From: Volvox africanus
Lineage: Eukaryota > Chlorophyta > Chlorophyceae > Chlamydomonadales > Volvocaceae
DNA length: 64,000 nucleotides
Reading direction: 5' to 3'
Assembly: GCA_030268105.1 (NCBI GenBank)
Contig: BSDZ01000026.1
Location: 1,120,001 to 1,184,000 of the forward strand
Part shown: positions 1-11,603 of the stretch, one piece after another
How positions within the stretch are numbered: the first letter of the stretch is position 1
How the letters are laid out: the number at the start of each line of letters is the position of its first letter
Translations under genes and position numbers: made by a program
The notes under the pieces: generated by a model
The model's database searches: none
Seen by the model: the letters and a program-made list of their open reading frames with translations, nothing else
Told to the model about the DNA's origin: nothing

Positions 1-2910
1 AATACCGCCGATGGCGGCAGCACCGTTGGTAATGCACGGGGCACCATGCACGACAAGATACCGGCCCATGACGTACCAGAGCAGCTTCATAGCAGCAGCT
101 CTGGGCCCAATCAGTCCACCGCCGCTACCACTGCCAGGTACCAAACCGGCAGCAGCCTCACTCTCCATGTTGCCACCGTTGCATGCATCCCCAGCCGCGT
201 CATCAGACTGGACAACCGCTGCTGAGACGTAACTGCACCCGTACAACAGCTGCCGGGGAATCAAGTGGCCCTGGCTTACGCGTGCCGGGAGGTCCTGTAG
301 AAGGCAGGGAGGATGGCAACACGGTGACAGGTAAAGAACATGCTGGCGGATCTGAAAGCCTTCCAGCAGCACGACTGGCGGATCATCACCCTGAGCGCAT
401 TCGTGGCTGAAATTAACATGGTAGTCAGGCATGTACAAATTCTCGGACTTCTCGGTCGTAGGTAGCCTTCAGCCGCGCCCGTCATTTGTGCAGTGCAGCT
501 TGTGAAACCTTTACGCTGCAGGGTAAACCCCGATTGGCAATCGTAGGACATGTCAGCCAACATAACAGTTGTTTTGCGCCGGTTTGCTGGTCTATAAGCC
601 GATTTCATGCCTGGGAGGAGCTGCAAGCCGCTCTCTTCTTTACGAGTTAAGCTGTTAGCTCGAAGCTTTGAATACAAAGAATAAGTGAGAACCATGGTTA
701 TTTTCTCTAGCGATGGTTTCATTATTGAGTCAAGGGGTAATTGGGTTTCAAGTCTCTCGAGTCATGGGACGTTCTTCTCCTTCTCGATGGGTCGCCAGTT
801 GCTTGCTTAGGCAACTCCTCAGAGACCAGATGACGGTCTGCCGTTTGCATGTGCTCCTTTCCTGCACCTGCCAAACGTCTGGCTAGCTTCACTCCACATG
901 AGAAAGCCGCTTCCTAATTAAACAAAGCACCATTCGACTAAATGCCCAAAAAGGGTAAACCGTTACCTGCAATCCCACAAAGCCCGCCTCCTCCATGGCG
1001 CAATCAAGAACCAGCAAACAACGCGTCGCTGGGGTCAGCGTCATCCACGCACAGGAGGCCGCGCCTGAGGAGCCGCCGTCACCACCTCCGCCAAGACTGG
1101 TGCGCGTGCTCACGTTAGCTGCCCCATCCACCGCCAGGGCCGAAGCGGCGCTCGGCACCAGCAGCCTCAAGAGCTTAAATGACACGCCCCGGATTGCCTA
1201 ATAAGGCCATCCATCAGAGAATCACATCGGGACAAATTTGGGTTTGTCATTTTCGTAACGAACGACGGACGCTACAATATATGATGATACGGTATAAGCC
1301 CGATACAATATTGCGACCAGATTGCGGAAGGAAATTGCATCGGTGGGAATTCAACTTCGGCCGCGCTCGATACCGATGTAATGAACATCAGACGGTACGA
1401 TGCGAGGCCCCTCGGAGACCCAAGTTCGCACCTGAGTGCGAAAAATAGGCGCCACGTATGGCATCTAGTGCTCCCCGTGAATTGGGGGGTGTTCATGCGG
1501 TCATGTGAAACAATCTGGGAATTCAATGCGGGCGGCCAAGAAATGCGTCGATACGGTACCAGCAATGGGCTACGTAAATGCCAAAACCTGCCCAGAGCGA
1601 CCCCAGGCCCCCACACATACCATCGCCTCAAGGTTAATCCCCCCTACCGGGTCTCGTCTATTCGCTTTCCCTCCTCAACTGTCACTACCACCTACCGGAA
1701 GGCCTTGCATGGCTGCCGCGTCGCCATCACCTTTAACACGGTCTTCGTCCTCCGCGCTTGTATTTGGCTGTACTTCCACTTCCATACTCACTCGACCAGT
1801 GTCGCCACAATCACCGCTCATGTTGCTGGCGACAGCACCAGGCGGAGATTCTGTGAGTCCGTGTCGCTTTCCGGGTTCCACCGCACCTCCAGATGTCTTG
1901 GCCACCTGCGCCTGTGCGTCCATTCTTGTCGTTGCTGAAGTGAGCGGTGGCTGCGCCGCTGAAACTGAGCTGGCGACGGCGGGTGATACGGCAGGTGCTG
2001 TCGGTGGGTCAGCGCATGCTGAACGTATGACGCGACCCATTGGCCCTTCTGTCGCCGCTGAGGTATGTTCTTCGGCCCTTGCTGTCAAACAATTGGCCGT
2101 TGCGGGGCCTTGTCCCGAAGATGACAACTGGGGGCGGTGCAGGCGGCATAGCAGCATGTCGGCGTGTGCGTTGAAAAGACAAAGAACATGCTCTGCAGTG
2201 TGCATGAGTACGTGCGTGCGCAGTACGTATCTTTGCTAGTATTGATACCTTAAAAAGTATACAATCGCGGGACTGGGGCGTGAATTGGGCTAGCGATCCC
2301 CATCTAAAAGCTTGTTTACGGGGAAGCAAGGCTGATCGCTTTTTTGGGAGGCGAGAACATGATGTGTGCAGCCGCCGCCAAAAGGCAACATAAGGCGCTG
2401 TCGTTTTTTTCTGAGCTCGCCATAAGAATAACAGTCAAGCTGTTGGATAAGGAGGTTGCCCAGCATTCACTGGAGGTGCGCTCATAGGCTTTGGGTCCCT
2501 GCAGGCTGACCAAATGCGGCTACTGCCGTGGCAACAGAAGGCGTAGAAAGAACGCTAATCGCCCAGCTAAATTCGGTAAGCCCCAACTTCCTACCTGCGG
2601 AGACAACAGCCAAAGAAGGTCACCGCCGCTGATGCCAAGAGAACTCAACGGTTTGTCGAGCGATCCATCCAAGGGAGCCTGCTCAGTGCAGAGGCATGCA
2701 AGACGTGCGAAGGTTCGTACATGCCAACTAAATGATATGTAATAGGCAGAATAGTACCTTCTTGTTCAGGGACAGGACCACGTCCGCATCTGACGATAGC
2801 CCCGCAACTCGTCGTGTCTCTGCCAATAGCGCACCCCAAGTGCAGTCCAGAGGCAGCTCAAGCTTATACGTTATACCCCTTGACGCCTCACGCAACCTCA
2901 GCTTCGGCAT
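1..2910 (-). CDS. Ubiquitin-like-fold protein, SKIP22/FBXO7-like (3' part outside window)
   Basis: Exon 1 (2910-2758) starts with ATG and encodes MPKLRLREASRG...LELPLD...VVLSLNKK; exon 2 (2678-2595) encodes APLDGSLDKPLSSLGISGGDLLWLLSPQ-like sequence. Both have GT-AG borders in phase 0. The joined 79 residues have the layout of the N-terminal ubiquitin-like domain of plant SKIP22 and animal FBXO7 (strand, turn, helix, LSLN-K, then SLGI-GGDL). Further open minus-strand stretches fit a low-complexity Ala/Ser/Pro linker (about 2205-1687), a segment ending EEAGFVGLQ before a clean donor (about 1150-971, as expected at the start of an FP domain), and an open stretch from 406 to the left edge. Exon joins beyond exon 2 are not resolved and I did not find the F-box itself. 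In the family these are SCF ubiquitin-ligase adaptors. Divergent from the + strand gene at 3222, 311 bases apart. Confidence 0.45.
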
Positions 2911-3221
2911 TTTCGTCGCAGCGACAGCTGACAAAGTTTAGATTTCAGGACTTCAAGTTCACTTCCCGTTTAATGATACAGATAATGACAAGGCTTTAGT
3001 CTCCAAATTCTTCCCATATGTCGTCAGATGCCAAAGCCTTTGTTAATGATGTTTCTTCTTAAAAGTACTACAAAAGTAACGTTGGCTTGATTTTGCGTCG
3101 TATCCAACTCCCATGCGTCAGGTAAGCGGACATGTCTCCCGTTATATTGTTTGGAATGTTTTGCTTGTAGGGTAAATTCCAAGGGAGTACACCTAGGTAG
3201 CCCGCGAACTGCTAGCCAAAG

Positions 3222-5309
3222 ATGGACCCTGATGGCGAAGTAATCCAGGTCGATAGTGACCATGATGATTCAGATGATGAAGAGGCTATTGATTTAAGCG
3301 ATTGTAAGGGTGCTTTGTTTGGCGCACCACAGCAAGTCTTCATCGTAAGGGCCCTCAGCAAAGCAATGACGGGATTCAGACCTTCTGTCATGTGTGAAGG
3401 ATTCCTTGCGGAGCTTTCAAAATCATCATCAGGCAAGCCGGTGTGCAGTGCTGAAGCTGTTACGATCCATGTAACTGAAGCAAGTCTGCAACGTTCTGCT
3501 TCGAAAGGTTACATCCTCGCGCCCCTTGGACGTGACCAACAATTGAGCTTCAAGTATGAACCGCCTTCTCCAAAGTTCAGCAGGAAACGGCCGAGCTGCA
3601 TTTCGTACAGGCGAGTCGAGAACAGGATGTCGACGCGCAGTGCCCTAATTAGAGAAAGTAATTTCCGTCTCCATCTTCACAATCCACGACTGCTTAGATT
3701 ATTGTTACTTTTCTCGCTCCATTTTCCCTGCGCCCAAATCTGATTATTCCCTATAGCGCCCAGGCACGCGTGCCCAGGCAGCATGGGAGGCAATTTTATC
3801 GTATGCACCGAAGCATGCAATTGGCGTTCATGAAGGTTGTGACGCCGGCAACTCCACACAAATGAGCGGGTTGACGTTTTGCCGTTTGCCAAGTGCTGTG
3901 ATCCTGTTTCTGCACACTAGCCCGCCACCCCGCGCATGATATACCCTTCCTGTAACGCCATCTATATTTCCCTTACTGCCGATACACCCACTCAGGCTAC
4001 AGCTGCTTCATGGGTCCCAATTTCTGTACTCCCTGCGTGGCCTTCCAAAGGTTTTGCGCTGCCAGCGATCGGTGCATGCGCTTGAGTGGGGACCCGTGCA
4101 CTTGGTGAGGTTGCGAAATGAGTGAGAACGCTGGTTGATGGACACCTGGGGGGGGGATTGAGGTAGCAGACTGGGAAAGAATGGCGTATGGATAGCTAAT
4201 TTGTTGCGAGGTCATGCATCAAACGAAAGAGAGAGAAGAGAGCATGAAGATGACCCGTGTTTTAAATATGTTAGCTTGTTGCTGATAGCCTCTTGCTGCC
4301 GTTACTACCGTCGATGAAGGTGTTTGCATCTGCCGCGGACCTGGATACGTTTCTGGCAACCCTCAAGTATGTGGACGTGGAGGAGATGGCCCCCCCTGGA
4401 CAGCCAGGGACATCGGGCGCAGTGGGAGAGCCGCGCAGGCACTCATCAGGATTGGTAGCTGCTAGCGCGGAGAGTAGCACCCATGGAAATGATGGTGGCG
4501 GAGGCAATGCTGCCAGAGAAGGGAGCAATGGTGGGGGAATGCAATGGGCTGCGGCAGCGGCAAAGCTCCTTGCGGCAGAGGTGGAGGCCGCAGAAAGTAA
4601 CGAGGGTAAGTTCCGAAACAGACAGCAAGAACGAATAGTACAGCGGTCACTGAGCAGACTCCAACAGTGATATGTAAGATAATGGGCGCCGGATAACTCC
4701 TCAGCAACCGGGCGAGGGTTGGATGAGCAAGTACGTGTGTTTAGAGGTAGGAACTACTTGGAGGAGCTACTTGGCGACCATGGCCCGTTGATACCCGCGT
4801 AGAGTGTGCCATGAGTGAGGGCGCGGACTGTTGCTTATATTTCTTCAATGAGCGAGAGGTGACCTTTTACCCTGCTGTTTGCTAGTTCAAAATCGCCTTG
4901 CAGGGGGGCCCCTGTTCTTACCTTTTCAGGTTTCCTTACCTGCTGCATTGGACGACTGTCCTGGTAATCGTAGACCCCCACTGGGGGATGCATTATAGAG
5001 CCAAACTGCTTTGCGCTTCAGAGCTTTACGCAACCGTCGTGGTCCTATCCTGTTTCCAGTCGTGACGTCCCGTCTGCACCTGCAGCTGCAGGCGAGGAGG
5101 CCACGGCAACAGCGGATGGAAGGCAGTCTGAGGAAATTCCCCCTGGGGTCTCCCGACTGGGCTTCTTCAAATGGTTGCGATCAGATGCCATCATAGGGAC
5201 GTCATTTTTGGCAGCGACGGCAGGGGCTGTGGTGCTAGTGGCTGTCGTGGCTGTACTCATCAGTGGAAGGTTTGGGCGCGGCATCGGACGCAACGGCAAA
5301 AGCGTATAA
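3222..5309 (+). CDS. Unknown single-pass membrane protein, tandem copy A
   Basis: I do not recognise the family. Exons 3222-3432, 3508-3610, 3996-4104, 4320-4605 and 5092-5309 join in phase (308 aa). Order: an acidic N-terminus (GEVIQVDSDHDDSDDEEAID), a core containing FKYEPPSPKFS and LEWGPVHLVF, then DLDTFLATLKYVDVEE, a Gly/Ala-rich low-complexity stretch, one hydrophobic helix (AIIGTSFLAATAGAVVLVAV, then VAVLISG) and a short basic tail RFGRGIGRNGKSV. The core's strand-then-helix ending resembles the end of a PH-like fold, a weak inference. No signal peptide at the chosen ATG. The exon 3 frame is supported by comparison with copy B: most third-position differences are silent in it. The intron after 3610 starts with GC. 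The 75-base stretch 3433-3507 stays open and may be retained as coding. A promoter region is shared with the minus-strand gene at 2910. Confidence 0.55.
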
Positions 5310-8300
5310 CAGTACAATTGCGAAAGGGGAACGTTCATCGTGAAGCACGGGTACGAATGCATGGATTGTGGATTGGACGTGTTCTTAAGCATAGAACCGA
5401 CGGTGTAGGTGCGCTGGCGGTGTTTATTCACGCAAGAGGAGGCTGCTGCGAAAATGCGGCTTGATGCGAAGGGGACAAGGAGCCGTCGTTGTGAATTTGA
5501 TCCCTTGCATAAGTGAGCATAGTTACCGCAAGAAATTGCGCTGGGGCAGACTGGTGAAATACTCAGGCCTGCATCTTGCTAGGGCCATGAATGGTAAGAA
5601 GCTAACGGCCGTAGTAGGACTGCCTTTACAAGCAGTGATTGGAGAGCCGTAGCGGAGTGGGATGGAGGGTTTGGGGTCGAATGTGTGTATTTATGCGCGC
5701 GCGCAGGTTCTGTGTTTTGTGCACCGAGTCGTGAGGACGCGGGAGTGACTTTCGGGTCATGGGGCGACTGTATATTTACTCAATTTCCCTTTGCGACGTG
5801 GACACAAAATGCAACGCCGTGCAGGTGCCCCGCACGGGGTTGCTTGCTTGACAAAGGCCGTCCATTCCGCTGCGTCTCCGTCGTGTTTTCGGGACTGCCA
5901 TCTGGGTATTGTGGGTTTATCTGGGAGGGGTATATCCGAGGGCTGGTATGCTTTTCTTGGGTGTTATTAGCCAGCCAGCCTTGTGTGGGCGTGCCTTTGG
6001 AATGGATCAAGCCGTCCATCTGGCACCAGCATAGCCGCCACTGCTGTTGCTTCATGCATTAATACGCTTCACTTGACGGATTATGAACACTGCGTTGTTA
6101 TAAGTAGAAGGAATATGGACGACATCTTCTGGTTAGGGTAAGAAAACACGTACAGCCCTAGCGGAGATGTTTTGGTTCTCCGTGTTTACACAAGAAAGCC
6201 CTACACAATAGGACAGGTTTCCTTGCCGAGTGTTTGCCTCTTGGTTGCGTGATCCAGGATATAGGTTTGGGGAGCGCTCTCATGATCTCATTTCTTATGA
6301 CCATGCAGGGTTACACACGAAAGGCGGAAAATCGCACTTCGCGGGGGCCCGGGCAGAGCCGGAGTGAGATCCCCGTGAAGGGAGCTCGCCCCATGTGGTT
6401 TACGGGTGGAGGGACCGTGTGAATGTATCCGTTTGCTGTGGTCGCTATGATGGCGTGGCCTTTGGCCTTTGGTGTTGGCCGCATCTGTAGATAGGAAAGC
6501 TATTCCTATGTGTATTCGTGCGAATGCGTATGTACACGCAAGACTGTCTTCCTTTCAAGGGCTTGAGGAAAGCGTTTCCGACAATACTTTTCCACGCGCG
6601 TTGCATGAGATATCATGTGGGGTGCGTTAGTTTGTCACAGCATTATCGTGACCCCTGCTTAATTACGAAGGCTAGGAACGCTTGTCTTTAAGGGATGCGC
6701 CATGATTACTGCGAGCGCATATAGCAGCTGTGGGCATCGTCCGGCGCTAGAGCATGACGGCTCACGCAGGCACTGTTGATGCTGTGTGCGCAGTTGTGCT
6801 AATATTCGGCGGGTGTGCTTTCACCTACGCAGAAGTGTTCATGGGCTTAATCGAGGACCTGAAGCCGGAATTGGCACCTCTCCCCTGCATAGTACGCTGC
6901 TGTCAGCTCGTTTCCATCTTGTGCATGTGCAAACGTGTGTGTCCATATTATTTCAACGACTGCGTGCTGCCGAGGGGGAGCATAGTTCTTGACTATCACC
7001 GCTTCCGGAAAACTAGGGCTTGCTTGGCGCCTAACCCACAGTGCATGCTGGCTTACATACAGGACGACACGCACGCACATTCATACTTTTCCAGTGGGGG
7101 CAGGTTTTGTGCCGGTCAGGTGCTACCGCTGCATGTTCTGTGTTGCGCCGCTAAGTGGGTTGCATTAGCGAATATGATAATGCCACATGTGACATCAGCG
7201 CATCATGTGGTGTGTACATGAATGGGCATGGTGGCATTGAACTTACATGTATTTACTATTTGACTGGGAATCGGTCACGACACCAGACCTCACCAGGACT
7301 GCCGCAGAGGCGGGGCGGCCAGGATTGTTATTGAGCGGGTCGCCGTCGTCTTCGTACTTTCTATTCTTTTTCCCTCTCATGCTGAGTCCAGCGCATGCTT
7401 CCATGGACACATAGGAAGCTGAATGGTTGTGGCGGGTTGCGAATGCATCCATGAGTTTATCCACGCAATTTGGGCTAATGCCGCTGCTCGATTTTTCCTC
7501 TTTGCATATCCTACATTAAAGGACGTGTTGATCTGTGTTGATCTGATTCAATACATCAGATAGCCATGCCGTTTGCCTAACCGGCGCTGTCCTCCGTGTC
7601 TTGTTCTTGAGAACGTGGGTTTGCCTCCCGGCAGGGATATTAATGGTATGCACAAGCAGGGCATAAGTTGACGGCCCCGCCCTAATTATTATACACTACA
7701 AAAAGCTGAGGGTGAGTGGTGAAGTGATCTTTTAGCTGGGTGTAGGTGGACTGTACCGCGGACGTTGTGAGTTCTGTGGTCGGGCTGTGGTAGGATGGAA
7801 GCTCAGGCTAAATGCATGTTACTCGCGTTGGAACGTGCTGGGTAACCCAGAATGGGCCAACAATAATGTAATAGGGCCACACTTGCCGCGACAGGGAGGA
7901 CATTATTTTACCTATTCTAAAAACCTAAGGTACGCCGATATAAAGGCAAGTTGAAAGCAAAGCAAAGGTGAGGTTCTGGCCATAGGCGCGGCTTAATGTA
8001 CTGGAAGACACACTGCTGCTTGCCATCCTTGGCAGTCAGGGAACTGCTTGCAATACGCCGATTACTTGCATGTGTCTAAAAACTTTTATAATAAAGAATT
8101 ACAAATTTGATGTCCTCGGCCAAGGTTACAGGCGACGCCTGCAACCGATGTTCCAGGGTACATCGGATCATTCAGGAGCGAGTAACGCTGTCTCCTCACT
8201 GAGTCCATGTGCGTGAGGTGCAAACTGAGATTGCAGGTGAATTTTGGCAATCAGGGAGCCAGGAGCAGTACACATGTTTAGTAATTTTGTCATAGTTATC

Positions 8301-9027
8301 ATAGTTTGGACGCATAATTCAAAACTCCTCTAAGGGGCCGTTTAAATGTGAAAATAAAATGGCGTATGGATGTGAGAAAAGAATGCAGAAATACCTCTTT
8401 CGCATGTCCTTAATCGTGCCCATGCAATATTTTAATTTCTTATGTTAACGTTTACTAGGGCCTGATGGCTCGGGGGTGCCATCTGCGCGCATTGTTCGCA
8501 ATTGCTAAAGTAGCATGTGTCGTACCCATCGATTGCTGTCCTCTTAGGCGCACAGTTCCAGATCGAAATTGATGTAGTCATCTGCCCATTTAGACACTCA
8601 GTCTGCATCGTGTACCTGCCTTGCCGTTGGAGCCTTCGTCGTTGGCGCCAACTGGCATAGGGAGGCTGCATACACTGCGGAAATAGGCCCAGTCCAATTT
8701 ACTAGGCTACGTAGAGAACCAGCACAACAACTGTCTTTGGTAGCTAGGAAGAAGCGTACCTTAACCTCAACTGGTTGGCGACGGAGGCCATGCCAAAGGT
8801 TGCTAACCATAATGACGCTGCAAAGACAGGTGGGCTTCATGATCATTGTTTTCAAGTTGTCCCGGTGCTTCATAACTAGTAGAGTATACCTTCGAACCCC
8901 TCGTTGGAATGAGTCGCACTTTTGCATACCCAAGCTCATCGGGTGAGGCCCTGCGGTCAGCTCTTCGTCTCCCAACGCCTCTTGTATGTACTTGGTGCTG
9001 TAGGGAAGACGAGTTCCGGTTTTTTAG
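5310..9027. other. Spacer between tandem copies; no supported gene
   Basis: About 3.7 kb holding the 3' flank of copy A and the 5' flank of copy B. Open frames here (for example 5685-6062 and 6754-7221 on +) have no recognisable domain, no splice support and unremarkable composition. One or more 5' exons of copy B probably lie in the right part, because copy B has no in-frame ATG near its first recognised exon. Confidence 0.4.
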
Positions 9028-11603
9028 ACCTCGACCTGGACGACGTCATTGAGATTGTTATTAATTCCGATGATTGCCACGATGATGACTTCATGGAGCC
9101 CAAAATAGGAATATTCAATTCGGGGCATGAAGTTTTCGTCGTCTGCGGGCTCAGCAAGGCCGTCCCAGGGTTCAGGCCCGCTGTCACGTGCAATGGCTTC
9201 CTGGCCAGCCTCTCGCCGACGTCTTCAGGTAGGTTTATGTAACGGAGAATTCATTAAGCCGCCATCTGCTTTCATCGACGCTGTTTATCCACCATTGTCG
9301 ATTATTTAAATTACCAGTAACTAAGCCGCGCAAATTAGATAGCCCTATGCGTCACGTAGGGCCCTAGGAAGAACCTCAATGTCCCCCGCCCTTTCACACA
9401 GTTCTACCGATGATTTGGGTCATAAGTCTGCTTAGGTCGAACTCTGATTGATGTACCTAAATCTCTCTCCTTTCGTTGAACTTTTCATCGTCCGCCGCAC
9501 TGCAAAATTCAAGCATCTAGCACCTTGTCTTGCTGTTATCTGCGTTTGCATTCGTCGGGACAGCATGTTGGGACTTCATGGCCTCTTTGTGTCGTAGTAT
9601 TCATCCGCTTTCTGTCGACTTATCTCAACTGTCATCCTTTTATTACTCAAGCTTTATTTGTGTCTATCTTGCTTCACATGTAATTGTCCCTTGGGACGTT
9701 TTGGGAAGGCATACCCTTCTCCGTTCTCGCCTGGGGCACCGCGGCTCATGAATGCACCTCCATTCTAACCCTCCCAGCCTTTCTGTTTCTGCGCGTCTCC
9801 TTGATCACACCTATTTTTGCATACTAGTACTTTTACATGTTGGCACTCACACGAACCTGCGACTCGGCGATCCGTACGTCGGGTCCTGAGAAGCATGGGC
9901 AACACGCATTCATTCTATTTCCCATACGTTGCCGTTTCCTACGCGAGCTCATATCACTCGCCTTCAAAATGATCGTCTCCCTGCGCTGTTCTTGCAGGCT
10001 ACACCATCGTGCCGCGGGGTGCAGACCAGCAGCTGAGTTTCAAGTACGAGCCGCCTTCGCCCAAGTTCAGCTGCAGGCAGCCCAGCAGTATATCTTATAG
10101 GCAAGTCCTGAATGTGCAAATAACATATCATTGCGGATCGGACGGTGTTACATGAATCAGGCAATGCTCTCCTCGTGAACAAATATGTTGTGCGTTGAGT
10201 CATGGGCGCGGGGCCCAAGCCTAATCTACAAGCGGTTGGGACGTGATGCGTTGTGTTTTTCTGTTCGTTACTACCAGCGCGCTCTTGCTTCTGCTTTGTT
10301 AGTACCTTCTAACATTCCAGTAGCGAAGGTATTGCAAGGTGAACGATTGTTGTGAACGTCTCACTCACCCCCTTCCCGTGCATACTCCCAGGCTACAGCT
10401 GCTTCATGGCTCCCAGTGTCTCTACTCCCTGCGTGGCCTCTCAAAGGTTTTGCGCTGCCAGCGATCGGCGCATGCGCTTGAGTGGGGACCCGTGCACTTG
10501 GTGAGGTTGTGGGATAAGATGGAGCGGGGATTTTTTAAACGATTTCTCATTCAGGGGCCTCTGAGAGGATGAGAGGCTGTTGGGGACGTGCCGTACGGAT
10601 TAGACTTATCTATTGCAAGGGAAGCGCAGCGGAAGCGTAATGATCATAAACGAGGGTAACGCGAGGGGGAACTGCCTACTGCAAATAGCATTGTTGCTTA
10701 AAACTGCTATCGTGGCCATTGTTGTGCTGAAGGTATTTGCGGCTGCTGCGGATCTGGACACGTTTCTGGCAACCCTGAAGTACGTGGACGTGGAGGAGGT
10801 GGCTCCTGTGATGGAGATGCAACAATTGACCGTAGCCCCCACTGCCGCTACGGCTGGGCGGAGCACGTCCGTCTGCGGCTGCAGCCCTTCGCGCCAGTTT
10901 TCGCATGCAATGCAACGAAAGGAGGGGCATCGAGGACATGGTGAGCACCTCAGGCTTGGTGGAGCTGTAAAATGGCTATCTGTATGGGTCAAGCTAAGGG
11001 CAGGCTTAGCGGATTTCACTTGCTGGCATATTCTTATGGGCACGGGATCGGACGTGGCTCGTGAAGATATGTTGTTAAGGATATACCCAATTCTGCATTA
11101 GATGGGAGTCAATAGCCAGGCATATTTGAGGTGGGCCAAGTATTAGAGGTGTACGCAAAAGGGGACTGCTGGTCGCGTGATATGATCATTACCAAGGCAG
11201 CATCTCTCCATGTAAATATCAGTTCGCTTACCCACTATCCTACCGATCACTGAGCAGGGGATAAGAGTCTGTTTCGGACATGCTGTGACCTGGGCGCGAA
11301 ATTCACTTTACGTGCGCGCTTGCCCGCTGTCCGGTGTGGCCAACTCTTGACAACTAAGCTACTGATTTTTATTTGTATGCTCGCCTTTGAATCTGCTCTC
11401 ACCTGCGTTCAGGCTCCAACCATGCTCACGGCGGCGGCTCTTGTGGTTGCCCGTCGCACAGCTGCGCGCCTTTCTTTGCCGCAACGGCGGGGGCTGCCGT
11501 GCTCGCCGCGGTTGCAGCGGCATGCTTGTTGACGCAGCGAGGAACTGGGCCTCCTTCTGGCAGGAAACGAGTTGCCGAATGCCCCGCCAGTGTGCCTGTA
11601 TAG
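9028..11603 (+). CDS. Unknown single-pass membrane protein, tandem copy B (5' end incomplete)
   Basis: Diverged paralogue of the gene at 3222-5309. Exons: about 9028-9228, 9998-10100, 10392-10500, 10733-10940, 11413-11603; all junction phases match copy A. Shared blocks include LDDVIEIVINSDD (acidic N-terminus), VPGFRPAVTCNGFLA, QQLSFKYEPPSPKFS, LEWGPVHLVF and DLDTFLATLKYVDVEE. The linker after this is different and shorter. The last exon again encodes one hydrophobic helix (APFFAATAGAAVLAAVAAAC) and a short tail ending CPASVPV. The 103-base and 109-base middle exons have identical lengths in both copies. The frame is open upstream to 8922 but contains no ATG, so the true start is in an unseen upstream exon. 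The intron after 10100 begins GCAAGT, a GC-AG intron as in copy A. Function unknown. Confidence 0.5.

Noticed and set aside
3996..4104. Alternative reading of tandem exon 3 as a Cys-rich peptide (YSCFMGPNFCTPC)
   Set aside because: Between the two copies this frame changes at many residues, while the frame RLQLLHGSQ...EWGPVHL has mostly silent differences and correct splice phase.
4012..4104. HAP2/GCS1 gamete fusogen as identity of the tandem membrane proteins
   Set aside because: Too short, no large Cys-rich ectodomain and no signal peptide; only the single C-terminal helix is shared.
6754..7221. 155-codon Cys-rich + frame
   Set aside because: Many Cys but no repeated spacing, no signal peptide of convincing form, no splice partners; likely chance frame in intergenic DNA.
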